Of a DNA stretch of 64,000 bases, positions 19,498 to 28,693 are shown one piece after another. Below the pieces are notes generated by a model. The model was not told the origin of the DNA. It was given only the letters and a program-made list of their open reading frames with translations, and searched no databases. Within the stretch, counting starts at the first letter, position 1. Every line of letters starts with the position of its first letter. The position numbers and the translations under genes were made by a program. Origin of the DNA: Mesorhizobium prunaredense (GTDB lineage: Bacteria; Pseudomonadota; Alphaproteobacteria; Rhizobiales; Rhizobiaceae); the NCBI RefSeq assembly GCF_900156895.1, contig NZ_FTPD01000006.1, forward strand, positions 124,001 to 188,000, in the 5' to 3' direction.

Positions 19498-19631
19498 GGC
19501 TGTTCTCCCTGGAATCACGACTGACAACTTGAAAGTTTAGCCGGATCCGGTGAGGCGAATCCGCTTTGATGATGGCTCGAACAGGCGATTTGAGGTAAAA
19601 GCCACCACAGCAAAGCTGCAGGAGAGTGAAA

Positions 19632-20108
19632 GTGCCTCAGTTTGATGATTTTGAGATCAAGATGCTCGATATCTTGCAGCGCGATGGGCGCAAGCCTGTG
19701 TCCGAACTGGCCCAGGAGATCGGCCTTTCGACGACGCCATGCGCGCGCCGCTTCGAGGCGCTTCAGAGCGCCGGCATCATCAAGCGCTTTGCCGCTGTGC
19801 TCAGCCGCCGCGCCATCGGCCTGATGGTCGAAGTGTTCATTCAGGTGCGCCTGGTAACCCACAGCGACGGTTCGCCCGAAACCTTCATCGCCGCCGTGCA
19901 GCGCATGGACGAGGTGTCGTCGTGCTGGACGATGACCGGCGACTACGATTTCCTGCTGCATGTGATGGTGCCGTCGGTCGACGAGCTCAACGCCTTTGTC
20001 ATGCACCGGCTGATGCGGCTCGACGGCGTGCGCGATGTCCACACGCAGCTCGTGCTGCAGAACATCAAGGGGCCGGGCCACGTGCCGCTTGGGCACCTCA
20101 GGCGGTAA
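19632..20108 (+). CDS. Lrp/AsnC-family transcriptional regulator, divergent from phhA
   Basis: The protein of about 158 aa has an N-terminal winged HTH (FDDFEIKMLDILQRDGRKPV...STTPCARRFEALQ) and a C-terminal RAM ligand domain (CWTMTGDYDFLLHVMV). The start is a GTG: 19632 has GGAG 7 nt upstream, while 19626 is also in frame. Its position suggests it controls phhA from the 134-bp shared region, with an aromatic amino acid as the likely effector. Confidence 0.93.
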   Translation: MPQFDDFEIKMLDILQRDGRKPVSELAQEIGLSTTPCARRFEALQSAGIIKRFAAVLSRRAIGLMVEVFIQVRLVTHSDGSPETFIAAVQRMDEVSSCWTMTGDYDFLLHVMVPSVDELNAFVMHRLMRLDGVRDVHTQLVLQNIKGPGHVPLGHLRR

Positions 20109-20165
20109 GTTCGCCCTGGCGCCCGCTCAACCCTGGGTTTCTGGCTGACAAGTTGCAGCCTGCGC

Positions 20166-21059
20166 TTACCGCACGATCAGTGTGCCGGCGCCGTGTTCGG
20201 TAAACAGTTCGAGCAGCACCGAATGCGGCGTCTTGCCATTGAGGATGACGACGCCTTCGACGCCGCGCTCGATCGCCTCGATGCAGGTCTCGACCTTGGG
20301 GATCATGCCGCCCGATACCGTGCCGTCCTTGATCAAGGCCTTGGCCTCGGCGACGGTCAGCTCGTCGATGAGCTTCTTGTTCCTGTCGAGAACGCCGGGC
20401 ACGTCGGTGAGGAACAGAAGGCGTGTCGCCTGGCAGGCGCCGGCGATGGCGCCGGCGAAGGTGTCGGCATTGATGTTGTAGGTGTGGCCGTCGCGGCCCG
20501 GCGCCACCGGCGCCAGCACCGGGATCATTTCGGACCGCGCCAGAAGGTCGAGCAGGGTGCGGTCGACCTCGACCGGCTCGCCGACGAAGCCGAGATCGAG
20601 CACACGCTCGATGTTGGAGTCGGGGTCGATCATGGTCTTGCGCGCCTTTTCGGCGAAAACCATATTGCCGTCCTTGCCGCACAGGCCGATGGCCCATTCG
20701 CCTTCGGCATTGATCAGCGCGACGATCTCCTTGTTGATCGAGCCGGCCAGCACCATCTCGACGATCTCGACCGTCTTCTGGTCGGTGACGCGCAATCCGC
20801 CCTCGAACTTCGATTCGATGCCCATCTTGCTCAGCATGGCGCCGATCTGCGGTCCGCCGCCATGGACGACGATCGGATTGACGCCGGATTGTTTGAGCAG
20901 CGCGATGTCGCGGGCAAAGGCCTTGCCGAGCGCGATGTCGCCCATGGCGTGGCCACCATACTTGACCACCACCGTCTTGTTCTCGTAACGCTGCATATAG
21001 GGCAGCGCCCTCGAAAGCAGCGCGGCCTGCATTTCGGCGGTGGCGGCGAGGTCCGTCAT
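20166..21059 (-). CDS. argB: acetylglutamate kinase
   Basis: The 297-aa amino-acid kinase starts [20 protein letters not shown]. It contains [26 protein letters not shown] and [20 protein letters not shown]. It phosphorylates N-acetylglutamate in arginine synthesis. I chose ATG 21059; the frame to 21122 has no support. Here it lies beside an amidase instead of other arg genes. Confidence 0.97.
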   Translation of the reverse strand: MTDLAATAEMQAALLSRALPYMQRYENKTVVVKYGGHAMGDIALGKAFARDIALLKQSGVNPIVVHGGGPQIGAMLSKMGIESKFEGGLRVTDQKTVEIVEMVLAGSINKEIVALINAEGEWAIGLCGKDGNMVFAEKARKTMIDPDSNIERVLDLGFVGEPVEVDRTLLDLLARSEMIPVLAPVAPGRDGHTYNINADTFAGAIAGACQATRLLFLTDVPGVLDRNKKLIDELTVAEAKALIKDGTVSGGMIPKVETCIEAIERGVEGVVILNGKTPHSVLLELFTEHGAGTLIVR

Positions 21060-21160
21060 TCGGCTTGGTTCCCAGCTTGGCATGAACGGCGGCGTCTTAG
21101 CGGGAATTGGAGCAGGGGGCAAACGGCTTTGCTGTCACGTCAGGTGAAATCGGCCCGCTT

Positions 21161-22657
21161 TCATGCCGGCACCTGCAGCGGCGCCCGCCGCGTCAGCCAT
21201 CCCGAAATCTTCTCCATTTGCGCGGCGAGGGACAACAAGGTCTCTTCGTCGCCGGGGCGGCCGGCGGCCTGGATGCCGAGCGGCAGGCCGGCATCGGTGA
21301 CATAAACAGGCAGCGCGATCGACGGCTGGCCGCTGACGTTCTGGATTGCCGGCCAGTGGGTGAACCATAGGCTCTTGTCCATCAACTGGCCGAACAGCGA
21401 CTTGAATTTCAGCAGGCGGGCAAGCCGCAGCCTGTCGAGCATTTCTTCCAGGAACGCATCTGCGCCTTGCGGGTCCATCGCGCCGCAGGCGAGCGGCGGA
21501 TGCGCGATGACAGGCATCAGCACGGCATCGTACGGCGCGGTCTCGGCGATAAGCCGGCGCGACGTGGCATGCAGCCGCTGCAGGCTGGCATAGATCTCGC
21601 CAGCCGAAAGGATATCGCCGAAGCGGCTCATCACCCGCGTGGCGCGTTCGATATCACCTGAAATGGAGCGGCCGACGCGCAAGACCTCGCCGCGCATCGT
21701 GCCGGCCACCGCCGCGGCGACGGTTCTGGCGAAATCAGCGATGAAATCGCGATCGATATAGGGCAGGTCGATCTCCTCTATCATATGGCCGCCTTCGCGC
21801 GCCAACGCTGTCGCAGTGTCCAGCGCCGCCAGCGTCTCGGCCGATATCGGCAGGCCGAGCGGCGATTTCCGGTAGACGGCCAGTTTCAGCTTGCCGGGGT
21901 CACGCACTGCTGCGGCGGCGAAATTTCCTTTCGGCGGCGCCGCCGCATAGGGCGACAGCGGATCGGGTCCATGGGTCAGGTCGAGCAGCAAGGCCGAATC
22001 CCGGACCGAGCGGGAAACGGCGTGGCCGACGACCATGCCGTGCCAGCTTTCGGTGACGAGCGGCGACAGCGGCACACGGCCGCGCGAGGTTTTCAGCCCG
22101 ACCAGCCCGGTGCAGGCGGCGGGAACGCGGATCGAGCCGCCGCCATCCGAAGCATGTGCCACCGGGACGACGCCGGCCGCGACCAGCGCCGCCGCACCTC
22201 CAGACGAGCCGCCGCTGGTATGGGCTGTATTCCACGGATTGCGGGTGATGCCGAAAGCGGTTGATTCGGTCATCAGCCTCAGCCCATGTTCGGGCGAGGT
22301 GCTGGTGGCGATCGGGACAAGGCCGGCGGCCAGATGGCGTTCGGTCATCACCGAGTCGAAATCGGCAACGAAAGCCGGAATGCGGCTGCCGCCGTAGGTC
22401 GGCACGCCTTTCATGGCGATGCCGAGATCCTTCAGCGCAAAGGGCACACCGGCCAGCGGCAGGTTGCGGTCGATGGTTTTCGCCCGCGTCCGCGCCGCCT
22501 CGTAAAGCGGCTCGGCGATGGCATTGATGTCCGGGCGAGTGGCCTCGGCCCGCGCAATCGCCGCATCGACGAGCTCTTGCGGCGAGATTTCTCCTTTGCG
22601 CACCAAGCCGGCCAGGCCGGTAGCGTCATGTTCCCACAGAGCCCGTTCGACCGACAT
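21161..22657 (-). CDS. amidase-signature family amidase
   Basis: The 498-aa protein has the catalytic Lys in PFALKDLGIAMKG and the Ser-rich signature TSGGSSGGAAALVAAGVVPV, with the nucleophile Ser in ASDGGGSIRVPA. The family hydrolyses amides, nitrile-derived amides or aryl acylamides; this substrate is unknown. ATG 22657 has GGGGGAG 6 nt upstream. A frame continuing to 22897 runs through a palindromic element and is not coding. It is divergent from the ECF sigma gene. Confidence 0.92.
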   Translation of the reverse strand: MSVERALWEHDATGLAGLVRKGEISPQELVDAAIARAEATRPDINAIAEPLYEAARTRAKTIDRNLPLAGVPFALKDLGIAMKGVPTYGGSRIPAFVADFDSVMTERHLAAGLVPIATSTSPEHGLRLMTESTAFGITRNPWNTAHTSGGSSGGAAALVAAGVVPVAHASDGGGSIRVPAACTGLVGLKTSRGRVPLSPLVTESWHGMVVGHAVSRSVRDSALLLDLTHGPDPLSPYAAAPPKGNFAAAAVRDPGKLKLAVYRKSPLGLPISAETLAALDTATALAREGGHMIEEIDLPYIDRDFIADFARTVAAAVAGTMRGEVLRVGRSISGDIERATRVMSRFGDILSAGEIYASLQRLHATSRRLIAETAPYDAVLMPVIAHPPLACGAMDPQGADAFLEEMLDRLRLARLLKFKSLFGQLMDKSLWFTHWPAIQNVSGQPSIALPVYVTDAGLPLGIQAAGRPGDEETLLSLAAQMEKISGWLTRRAPLQVPA

Positions 22658-22685
22658 TCTTGCTCCCCCAACTATCGGCAAGCTA

Positions 22686-22735
22686 GAGCATCGGATGCAA
22701 AAGTTGAAACCCGGTTTTGGGAGAATCCGATGCTC
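22686..22735. repeat. palindromic intergenic element (GAGCATCGGAT type)
   Basis: GAGCATCGGAT (22686-22696) and ATCCGATGCTC (22725-22735) form a perfect 11-bp inverted repeat around a 28-nt centre. It lies just upstream of the amidase start. I recall this sequence type as common between genes in Mesorhizobium. Confidence 0.6.
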
Positions 22736-22804
22736 AAAAAAGGTCGGCTCTTTCTGGTCAATGGAAGCCCGCGGCGCTCCCGGTGCACGGGAACGCTTCC
22801 GCCG

Positions 22805-22870
22805 CTGCAATACATTGCAGTGGAATAATTTGGGGCAATTGCCTAATTTGGGCAATTGCTTAATTTGGCA
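22805..22870. promoter_or_regulatory. palindrome plus tandem repeat in front of the ECF sigma gene
   Basis: CTGCAAT-AC-ATTGCAG (22805-22820) is a perfect palindrome. It is followed by about 2.5 tandem copies of a 17-18-bp unit, TAATTTGGGCAATTGCT, at 22826-22843, 22844-22860 and 22861-22870. The last copy ends 5 bp before the start codon, so the repeat is likely in the leader or core promoter. It may be an operator or a slippage-prone promoter spacer. Confidence 0.5.
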
Positions 22871-22874
22871 GCCG

Positions 22875-23414
22875 ATGACGCCGCAGGACATCAGCAACCT
22901 GATCGTCCGGACTTCGATGAAGGACCGGGCTGCATTCGATCTGCTCTACCGGCAGACCAGCGCGAAACTTTTCGGCGTCTGCCTTCGTGTATTGAAGGAC
23001 CGGGGAGAGGCAGAAGAGGCGCTGCAAGAGGTCTTCGTCAAGATATGGACGAAGGCGGATCGTTTCGCCGTCTCGGATCTAAGCCCGATTTCCTGGCTGG
23101 TGGCCATTGCGCGCAATCATGCGATCGACCGGATAAGGGCGCGGCGAGAGCCTGCTGCCTATATCGACGCCGCGCTCGACGTTGCCGATCCGGCGCCGGG
23201 ACCGGAGGCTGCGGCTGTTGCGGGCGGTGAATCCGGGCGCATCTATCGTTGTCTCGACGAATTGGAAAAGGACCGGGCGGCGGCCGTCCGTGGCGCTTAT
23301 CTGGACGGCGAAAGCTATGCCGAACTGGCGGCGCGCCATGACGTGCCGCTGAACACGATGCGGACCTGGCTGCGGCGCAGCCTGTTGAAGCTCAGAGAGT
23401 GTCTGGAAAGATGA
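22875..23414 (+). CDS. ECF RNA polymerase sigma factor (SigK-like)
   Basis: The 179-aa protein has sigma-2 (about 20-90: FDLLYRQTSAKLFGVCLRVL, then LQEVFVKIWTKAD) and sigma-4 (about 125-175: YLDGESYAELAARHDVPLNT and RTWLRRSLLKLRECL). I placed the start at ATG 22875; longer frames extend into the repeats. The next gene is an anti-sigma factor whose ATG overlaps this stop. The setting (anti-sigma with RskA-type C-terminus, then fasciclin) resembles SigK/RskA systems. Confidence 0.93.
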   Translation: MTPQDISNLIVRTSMKDRAAFDLLYRQTSAKLFGVCLRVLKDRGEAEEALQEVFVKIWTKADRFAVSDLSPISWLVAIARNHAIDRIRARREPAAYIDAALDVADPAPGPEAAAVAGGESGRIYRCLDELEKDRAAAVRGAYLDGESYAELAARHDVPLNTMRTWLRRSLLKLRECLER

Positions 23415-24109
23415 CGCTGGCGCAGGATGACGGACCGGAATCCGGGGGCGACGACCTGTTCGCCGCCGAATACGTTCTTGGCGTCCTGGCCGCGGACGAA
23501 CGCGAGATTGCGTCACGCCGCATCGACGCGGACGCCGCTTTCGCGCACCTTGTCGATGCCTGGGAGGCGCGTCTTTCGCCGATGGCCGACGCCTATCCGG
23601 AGACAGAGCCGCCGATCAGGGTCAAGGAGGCATTGGATCGCCGGCTGTTCGTCGCAGAGCCTCGCGCCGGCCTCTGGTCAAGCCTTGCCTTCTGGCGCGG
23701 TCTTGCCGCCGCTTCCGTCGCGGCGTTGGCGATCTATATCGCCGTGCCGTACCTCAATCCGCCGGCCGAGCAGCCGCGGCTCATCGCCTCGCTGGCTGCC
23801 GATGGCAGCGACGTCAGCTATCTCGCCGTCTATGATGCCGCCCGTCGCGAGGTCGGCCTGTCGCATGTCTCCGGCGAGCGCGCCGCCGGCAAGGATTTCG
23901 AGCTGTGGATGATCGAGGGCAAGAGTGCGCCGGTCTCGATCGGGGTCATCCCGGCCGGTCAGACCGCGCGTATGACCATCTCCCCGGCCGTGCAGGAAAA
24001 ACTTGCGCAAGGCGCCGTGCTTGCGGTCAGCCTCGAGCCGGCCGGCGGTTCGCCGACCGGCCAGCCGACCGGCCCTGTGATCGCTGCGGGCGATCTGAAG
24101 AGCATCTGA
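23411..24109 (+). CDS. membrane anti-sigma factor (RskA-like)
   Basis: The 232-aa protein has an N-terminal cytosolic part with DLFAAEYVLGVLAADEREIA, as in anti-sigma domains that bind ECF factors. One TM helix follows (about 96-116), then a periplasmic RskA-type domain (FELWMIEGKSAPVSIGVIP, then GAVLAVSLEPAGGSPTGQPT). Its ATG overlaps the sigma gene stop (ATGA), giving coupled synthesis. No zinc HxxxCxxC motif is present. Release of sigma would need cleavage or a conformational signal that the window does not identify. Confidence 0.9.
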   Translation: MTLAQDDGPESGGDDLFAAEYVLGVLAADEREIASRRIDADAAFAHLVDAWEARLSPMADAYPETEPPIRVKEALDRRLFVAEPRAGLWSSLAFWRGLAAASVAALAIYIAVPYLNPPAEQPRLIASLAADGSDVSYLAVYDAARREVGLSHVSGERAAGKDFELWMIEGKSAPVSIGVIPAGQTARMTISPAVQEKLAQGAVLAVSLEPAGGSPTGQPTGPVIAAGDLKSI

Positions 24110-24343
24110 TCGCCCCTGTCTGCTAATCACCCCTGTCGGCCGATTTTTCGAGAAGATTTTAAATCTATCGCCTGTGGTGGCTTTAACGTGGAAGCATGCA
24201 GGCTGTAAGAGTCCTGCCCTGAAAATCATGCTCGCCGTTATAAAAAATAAAATTTTCTCCTGGACGGCGAAACTCGGGCATTTATCCCCCGTATCTCCTT
24301 GCGCCCCAAAGAGGGCAAGAAATAAACTGAGGAGATAGAAATA

Positions 24344-24901
24344 ATGCGTAAATTCGCCACCCTTTTGCTTGCCGGAACGGTCGCCGTCTCCGCGCTCGCC
24401 ACCGCCGCCTACGCCCAGAATCCGATGGTCGGCGGCGCCGCCATGTATGCCACCAGAAACATCGTCGAGAACGCCGTCAATTCGAAGGATCACACGACGC
24501 TGGTCGCGGCCGTCAAGGCCGGTGGTCTCGTCGAAACGCTGCAGAGTGCCGGCCCCTTCACCGTGTTCGCGCCGACCAACGAGGCCTTTGCCGCCCTTCC
24601 GGCCGGCACCGTCGATACATTGCTGAAGCCCGAGAACAAGGACAAGCTGGTCAAGATCCTGACCTGCCACGTCATCGCTGCCAAGGCGATGGCCGCCGAC
24701 GTCGCCAAGATGGCCATGGACGATGGTGGCGCGCACAAGGTCAAGACGGTTGGCGGCTGCGAGCTGACGCTCAAGGCCGAAAACGGCAAGGTCACCGCGA
24801 CCGACGAGAACGGCAATGTCGCCAATGTGACCGTCGCCGATGTCGAGCAGTCGAACGGCGTCATCCACGTCATCGACAAGGTTCTCCTGCCGAAGATGTA
24901 A
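24344..24901 (+). CDS. secreted fasciclin (FAS1) domain protein
   Basis: The 185-aa protein has a signal peptide (MRKFATLLLAGTVAVSALA, with the cleavage region near AYAQN) and one FAS1 domain. Both FAS1 boxes are visible: GPFTVFAPTNEAFAALPAGT and NGVIHVIDKVLLP. Such proteins are periplasmic or surface adhesins. A GAGG lies about 10 nt before ATG 24344. In mycobacteria SigK/RskA control FAS1 proteins (Mpt70/83), so this gene is a likely target of the upstream sigma factor. Confidence 0.93.
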   Translation: MRKFATLLLAGTVAVSALATAAYAQNPMVGGAAMYATRNIVENAVNSKDHTTLVAAVKAGGLVETLQSAGPFTVFAPTNEAFAALPAGTVDTLLKPENKDKLVKILTCHVIAAKAMAADVAKMAMDDGGAHKVKTVGGCELTLKAENGKVTATDENGNVANVTVADVEQSNGVIHVIDKVLLPKM

Positions 24902-24992
24902 CGAAGCGGTCGTCGCCAGCGAAGATATGGCTGAGGCTCCATGCCGAGTGCGCGGATTTCCGCTTGCGTGACCCGCGCAATCGACAGACGTA

Positions 24993-25042
24993 CACTCCGC
25001 ACCGTCCGCCGTCCGCTGTAGGCGTGGGGCAGGTGCGGAGTG
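24993..25042 (+). other. inverted repeat between the fasciclin gene and msrB
   Basis: CACTCCGCAC (24993-25002) and GTGCGGAGTG (25033-25042) form a perfect 10-bp stem around a 30-nt GC-rich centre. No T-run follows. It could be a terminator, an mRNA fold or an operator pair. Confidence 0.4.
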
Positions 25043-25125
25043 CCGTTGTCGGGAGCTGGCCGTCACCGGCTTTTGATTTCCATGTGACGGTCGAATTTGG
25101 CAAACGGACAGAAGGAGGAATGGTG

Positions 25126-25626
25126 ATGATCCGGCGCGACTTTCTTTGGAGTGGTGCTGCTGTGGCATTGCTGGCCGGCACGGCAGCGGCGCTGCGCATC
25201 GGCCGGCCGCAGGACGCACACGCGACCGAAACCTTCGAAGTCACCAAGACCGAGGCCGAGTGGCGCGCCATCCTGTCCGACGCGGCTTTCAACGTGCTGC
25301 GCAAGGAAGGCACCGAATATCCCGGCACCAGCCCGCTGCTCAACGAACATCGCAAGGGCATCTTCGCCTGCGCCGGCTGCGACCTGCCGCTCTATTCCTC
25401 CGAGACCAAGTTCGATTCCGGCACCGGCTGGCCGAGCTTCTGGCAGGAGATTCCCAACGCTGTCGGCATGACCGTGGACAGGTCCCTCGGCATGACCCGA
25501 ACCGAGGTCCACTGCCGCCGTTGCGGCGGTCATCTCGGTCATGTCTTCGACGACGGCCCGCCGCCGACCGGCCTGCGTCATTGCATCAATGGCGTCGCCT
25601 TGACTTTCAAGCCGGCCACGGCCTGA
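25126..25626 (+). CDS. msrB: peptide-methionine (R)-S-oxide reductase with a Tat-type signal
   Basis: The 166-aa protein starts MIRRDFLWSGAAVALLAGTA, a twin-Arg (RRDFL) export signal. The MsrB domain has the zinc pairs CAGC and CRRCGG, the catalytic LRHCING Cys, and TGWPSFW. It repairs oxidised Met in periplasmic proteins. ATG 25126 has GGAGGA 6 nt upstream; two earlier in-frame starts (25120 and 25123) are too close to that site. It follows the ECF/fasciclin genes and may be part of the same envelope-stress response. Confidence 0.93.
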   Translation: MIRRDFLWSGAAVALLAGTAAALRIGRPQDAHATETFEVTKTEAEWRAILSDAAFNVLRKEGTEYPGTSPLLNEHRKGIFACAGCDLPLYSSETKFDSGTGWPSFWQEIPNAVGMTVDRSLGMTRTEVHCRRCGGHLGHVFDDGPPPTGLRHCINGVALTFKPATA

Positions 25627-25730
25627 CCTAAAGCGCTCGCGTTTGACCGGCCTCACGCGACGCGCTTTAGGTTATTGTCTTATGCATGTCGTTATCGCAA
25701 AACCGCTGCGCACTTTTGCGCGACATGCAT
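25627..25730. repeat. two-module palindromic intergenic element
   Basis: CCTAAAGCGC (25627-25636) pairs with GCGCTTTAGG (25662-25671), and ATGCATGTCG (25682-25691) pairs with CGACATGCAT (25721-25730). Related modules occur at 12,440-12,600. It separates the convergent msrB and emrB-type genes, so it may stop transcription from both sides. Confidence 0.62.
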
Positions 25731-25771
25731 GAGAGCGCCGCGTCCCTTTTGGGCGCGCAAAAGTTGCGCGA

Positions 25772-27364
25772 TCAGTGTCCGCCGCCTCCGCCTGCCGGCT
25801 CGGCCGGCTTGCGGATGAGCATGGTGAAGATCGCCAGCGTCGCGAACAGCGCCGTCAACAGATAGAACACGTCCATGAAGGACAGCAGCGAAGCCTGCTG
25901 CTGGACCATGCCGGACAGTTTCGAGATCGCCGCCTTGGAGGCGTCGAGGCCGGCATTCTGCTGGAAGTCGAGCGTCATGCTCTGCAGCCTGGTCTGCGCC
26001 TCGGTGCTGCCCCATTGCACATGCTCGGCCAGCCGTGCGTAGTGGAAGGCGCTGCGATCGATCAGCACGGTGTTGATGACGGCAAGGCCGACGGCGCCCC
26101 CGAGATTGCGGGTGAGGTTGAACAGACCGGATGCATTCTTAAGCCGGTCAGGCGGCAGGGTTCCCAGCGCGATGTTGTTGATCGGCACCATGCACAGCAT
26201 CATCGAGGCGCCGCGCAGGATCTGCGGCAGCAAAAGCTCCCAGAAATCCCAGTCGGCGGTCAGATAGGTCATCCGCCAGGTGCCGGCAGCGAAGCCGAAG
26301 AAGCCGATCATCATCATCAGCCGCGGATCCATCTTGCGCGACAGGATGCCGGAAATCGGCGCGGTGACGAACATCGCCAAGCCGCTGACGAACAGCGCCT
26401 CGCCGATCATCAGGGAATCGTAGCCGCGGATGCGGCCCAGATACACCGGATAGAGATAGGTCAGGCCGTAGAGGCCGATGCCGATGACGAAGGAGAACAG
26501 CGAGCCGAAAGCGAAGTTGACGTTGGTGAAGGCTTTCAGGTCGACGATCGGCTCCTCGGCGGTGAAGGCGCGCCAGAAAAACAGCACCGCGCCGGCCGTC
26601 ATCAGGATGGCGCAGACGAACACGGCCTGGTCCTGGAGCCAGTCGTTGTTGGGACCTTCCTCGAGCACATATTCCAGCGAGCCGAGGAACGCCGCCATGC
26701 CGGCAAGGCCCCACCAGTCGAACTTGCGGAACAGGCCGAGATTGGGCTTGTCGAAGTCGATCAGCGACCATGCCGCGGCGGTCACCATGATGCCGGGCAC
26801 CACATTGATCAGGAACAGCCAGTGCCAGGACATGGCATGGCTGATATAGCCGCCGACAGTCGGGCCGATGGTCGGCGCCAGCGTCGCCACCAGGCCGATC
26901 ATCGGCGACACCATGGCACGGCGCGACGGCGGAAAGATGGTGAAGGCGGCAGCGAACACGCTTGGTATCATGCCGCCGCCGATGAAGCCCTGAACGGCGC
27001 GGTAGACGATCATCTGGTCGATGTTGGTGGCGGTCGCCGCCAGCGCGCTCGCGGCGGTGAAGCCGGCCGCAGAGACGGTGAACAGCACACGCGTCGACAG
27101 CATCCGGCTGAGAAAACCGGACAGCGGGATCATGATGACTTCGGCGATCAGATAGGCGGTCTGCACCCACGGAATTTCGTCGGAACTGGCGCTCAAGCCG
27201 GCCTGGATCTCGGCCAGCGAGGCCGAAACGATCTGGATGTCGAGGATCGCCATGAACATGCCGAACACCATCGCCAGGAAGGCGATGATGCGGCGTGTGG
27301 AAATGGTATCAGGCGTAGCCGGCCTCGCCGGCGGCGATCCTGCTGTCAAGGTTGCGGTTGCCAC
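25772..27364 (-). CDS. DHA2-family multidrug efflux permease (EmrB-like)
   Basis: The 530-aa MFS protein has 14 predicted TM helices. ILDIQIVSASLAEIQ near the N-terminus and RAVQGFIGGGMIPS are DHA2 landmarks. It exports drugs as a tripartite pump with the membrane-fusion partner encoded just upstream and an outer-membrane channel not seen here. The start is GTG 27364, 22 nt after the adaptor stop. The antisense frame of 554 codons is a shadow. Confidence 0.94.
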   Translation of the reverse strand: MATATLTAGSPPARPATPDTISTRRIIAFLAMVFGMFMAILDIQIVSASLAEIQAGLSASSDEIPWVQTAYLIAEVIMIPLSGFLSRMLSTRVLFTVSAAGFTAASALAATATNIDQMIVYRAVQGFIGGGMIPSVFAAAFTIFPPSRRAMVSPMIGLVATLAPTIGPTVGGYISHAMSWHWLFLINVVPGIMVTAAAWSLIDFDKPNLGLFRKFDWWGLAGMAAFLGSLEYVLEEGPNNDWLQDQAVFVCAILMTAGAVLFFWRAFTAEEPIVDLKAFTNVNFAFGSLFSFVIGIGLYGLTYLYPVYLGRIRGYDSLMIGEALFVSGLAMFVTAPISGILSRKMDPRLMMMIGFFGFAAGTWRMTYLTADWDFWELLLPQILRGASMMLCMVPINNIALGTLPPDRLKNASGLFNLTRNLGGAVGLAVINTVLIDRSAFHYARLAEHVQWGSTEAQTRLQSMTLDFQQNAGLDASKAAISKLSGMVQQQASLLSFMDVFYLLTALFATLAIFTMLIRKPAEPAGGGGGH

Positions 27365-27386
27365 GGCATTGCTCCCAAGCGGCCGC

Positions 27387-28568
27387 TCAGTGCGACGCGG
27401 CCGGTGCGGTGCGGCTGTCGACGGCGACGACGACGCTGAGGCCGGCGCGCAGCTTGCCTGTCTTCAGCACATCCGCCGGCACGTCGATGCGAACCGGGAC
27501 GCGCTGCACGACTTTGGTGAAGTTGCCGGTGGCGTTTTCCGGCGGCAGCAGCGAGAACACCGCGCCGGATGCCGGGGCCAGCGACGAGACGGTGCCTTCG
27601 AAATCCTGGCCGTCGATCGCGTCGACCGAAATCCTGACCTTTTCACCAGGCACCAGCCGGGCAAGCTGGGTCTCCTTGAAATTGGCGACGATATAGAGCT
27701 TGTCCATCGGCACGATGACGGCGAGCTTCTGTCCGGGGCTGATCAGGTCGCCCTGCTCGACCGAGCGGTTGCCGACGACACCGTCATAGGGCGCGCGCAG
27801 CACGGTGAACGACAGGTCGCGCGCGGCCTTGTCCCTGGCAAGCTGCAGCGACGCCAGCGTGCTTGCCGTCTCCGCGCGCTGCGCCTGGAGCACACCGATA
27901 TTGGCCTCAGCCGCCGCGATCTGGGCGTCGGCGCCGACAAGGGCGGCATTGGCCTGCTCGACCGCGGTCTGAGCATCATCCAGTTGGGCCTGGGTGCCGA
28001 CATGTGTCTTGAGCAATTGGGCGGCGCGCGCTTGAACACGCGCCGCATTGGCGGCGGCGGCCTGGTCGGCGGTCTTCTGTGCCTGCGCCTGCTCGAGCGA
28101 GGCGCGCGCCGCCTCGGTCTGGGCGCCGATGCGGTCGAGCGTCTTGCTCAAGGTGGCGATCTGCGCCTCGGCCTGGGCGACCGCTATTTTGTAGTCGCCA
28201 TTGTCGACGACCAGGAGCGGGTCGCCGGCCTTGACCTGCTGGTTCTCGGTGACCTTGACCTGATCGACATAGCCGGAAATTTTCGGCGATATGAACGCCA
28301 TGTCGGCCTGGACATAGGCGTCGTCGGTTGAGATCATGAAACGCCCGTCGGTCCAGTAATCGTAGCCATACCAGGCACCTGCGCCCAGCAAGCCAAGCGC
28401 GATAATCGGCAACAGAAAGGAGCGTGCCGAACGCTTCTTTTTGGCCGGTGCCTCCGCCGGAGGACTCGTTGCGGGCTCAGTCGGTGGGTTCGGCGCTTCG
28501 ATTGCTGGGGCAACCTTGGCGTTGGGGAATGGACGGACTTCGGCGGTGGGGGTGGCGTTCGAGGACAT
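27387..28568 (-). CDS. HlyD/EmrA-type periplasmic adaptor
   Basis: The 393-aa protein begins with a Pro/Ala-rich cytosolic tail, then one TM helix (RSFLLPIIALGLLGAGAWYG). STDDAYVQADMAFISPKISG is the classic EmrA/HlyD start of the lipoyl domain. A long Ala/Gln coiled coil (about 115-225) and a beta-barrel domain follow. It links the EmrB-like permease to an outer-membrane channel. I chose ATG 28568; the frame to 28607 is less likely. It is divergent from the TetR gene across two operators. Confidence 0.94.
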   Translation of the reverse strand: MSSNATPTAEVRPFPNAKVAPAIEAPNPPTEPATSPPAEAPAKKKRSARSFLLPIIALGLLGAGAWYGYDYWTDGRFMISTDDAYVQADMAFISPKISGYVDQVKVTENQQVKAGDPLLVVDNGDYKIAVAQAEAQIATLSKTLDRIGAQTEAARASLEQAQAQKTADQAAAANAARVQARAAQLLKTHVGTQAQLDDAQTAVEQANAALVGADAQIAAAEANIGVLQAQRAETASTLASLQLARDKAARDLSFTVLRAPYDGVVGNRSVEQGDLISPGQKLAVIVPMDKLYIVANFKETQLARLVPGEKVRISVDAIDGQDFEGTVSSLAPASGAVFSLLPPENATGNFTKVVQRVPVRIDVPADVLKTGKLRAGLSVVVAVDSRTAPAASH

Positions 28569-28630
28569 GGGGGATCTCTCTTGGCATTCTCTCTGGAAAC
28601 TGGGCATCTCTCTGGAAAATCAGTCAGACT

Positions 28631-28644
28631 GAACCGTTCGGTTC
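28631..28644. promoter_or_regulatory. TetR-type operator, copy 1
   Basis: GAACCG-TT-CGGTTC is a perfect inverted repeat in the adaptor/TetR intergenic region. A second copy with a two-base different centre lies 63 bp away. Such paired palindromes are typical binding sites of a divergent TetR regulator. Confidence 0.78.
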
Positions 28645-28693
28645 GATGCGAACATTGACTTAGCGCGGAGAGGGGCCCATATCAAGGGCGATC

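Noticed and set aside
25775..27439. 554-codon open frame antisense to the EmrB-like permease
   Set aside because: It is rich in His/Asp/Arg/Gly, has no domain, and mirrors the codon bias of a clear DHA2 transporter on the other strand.
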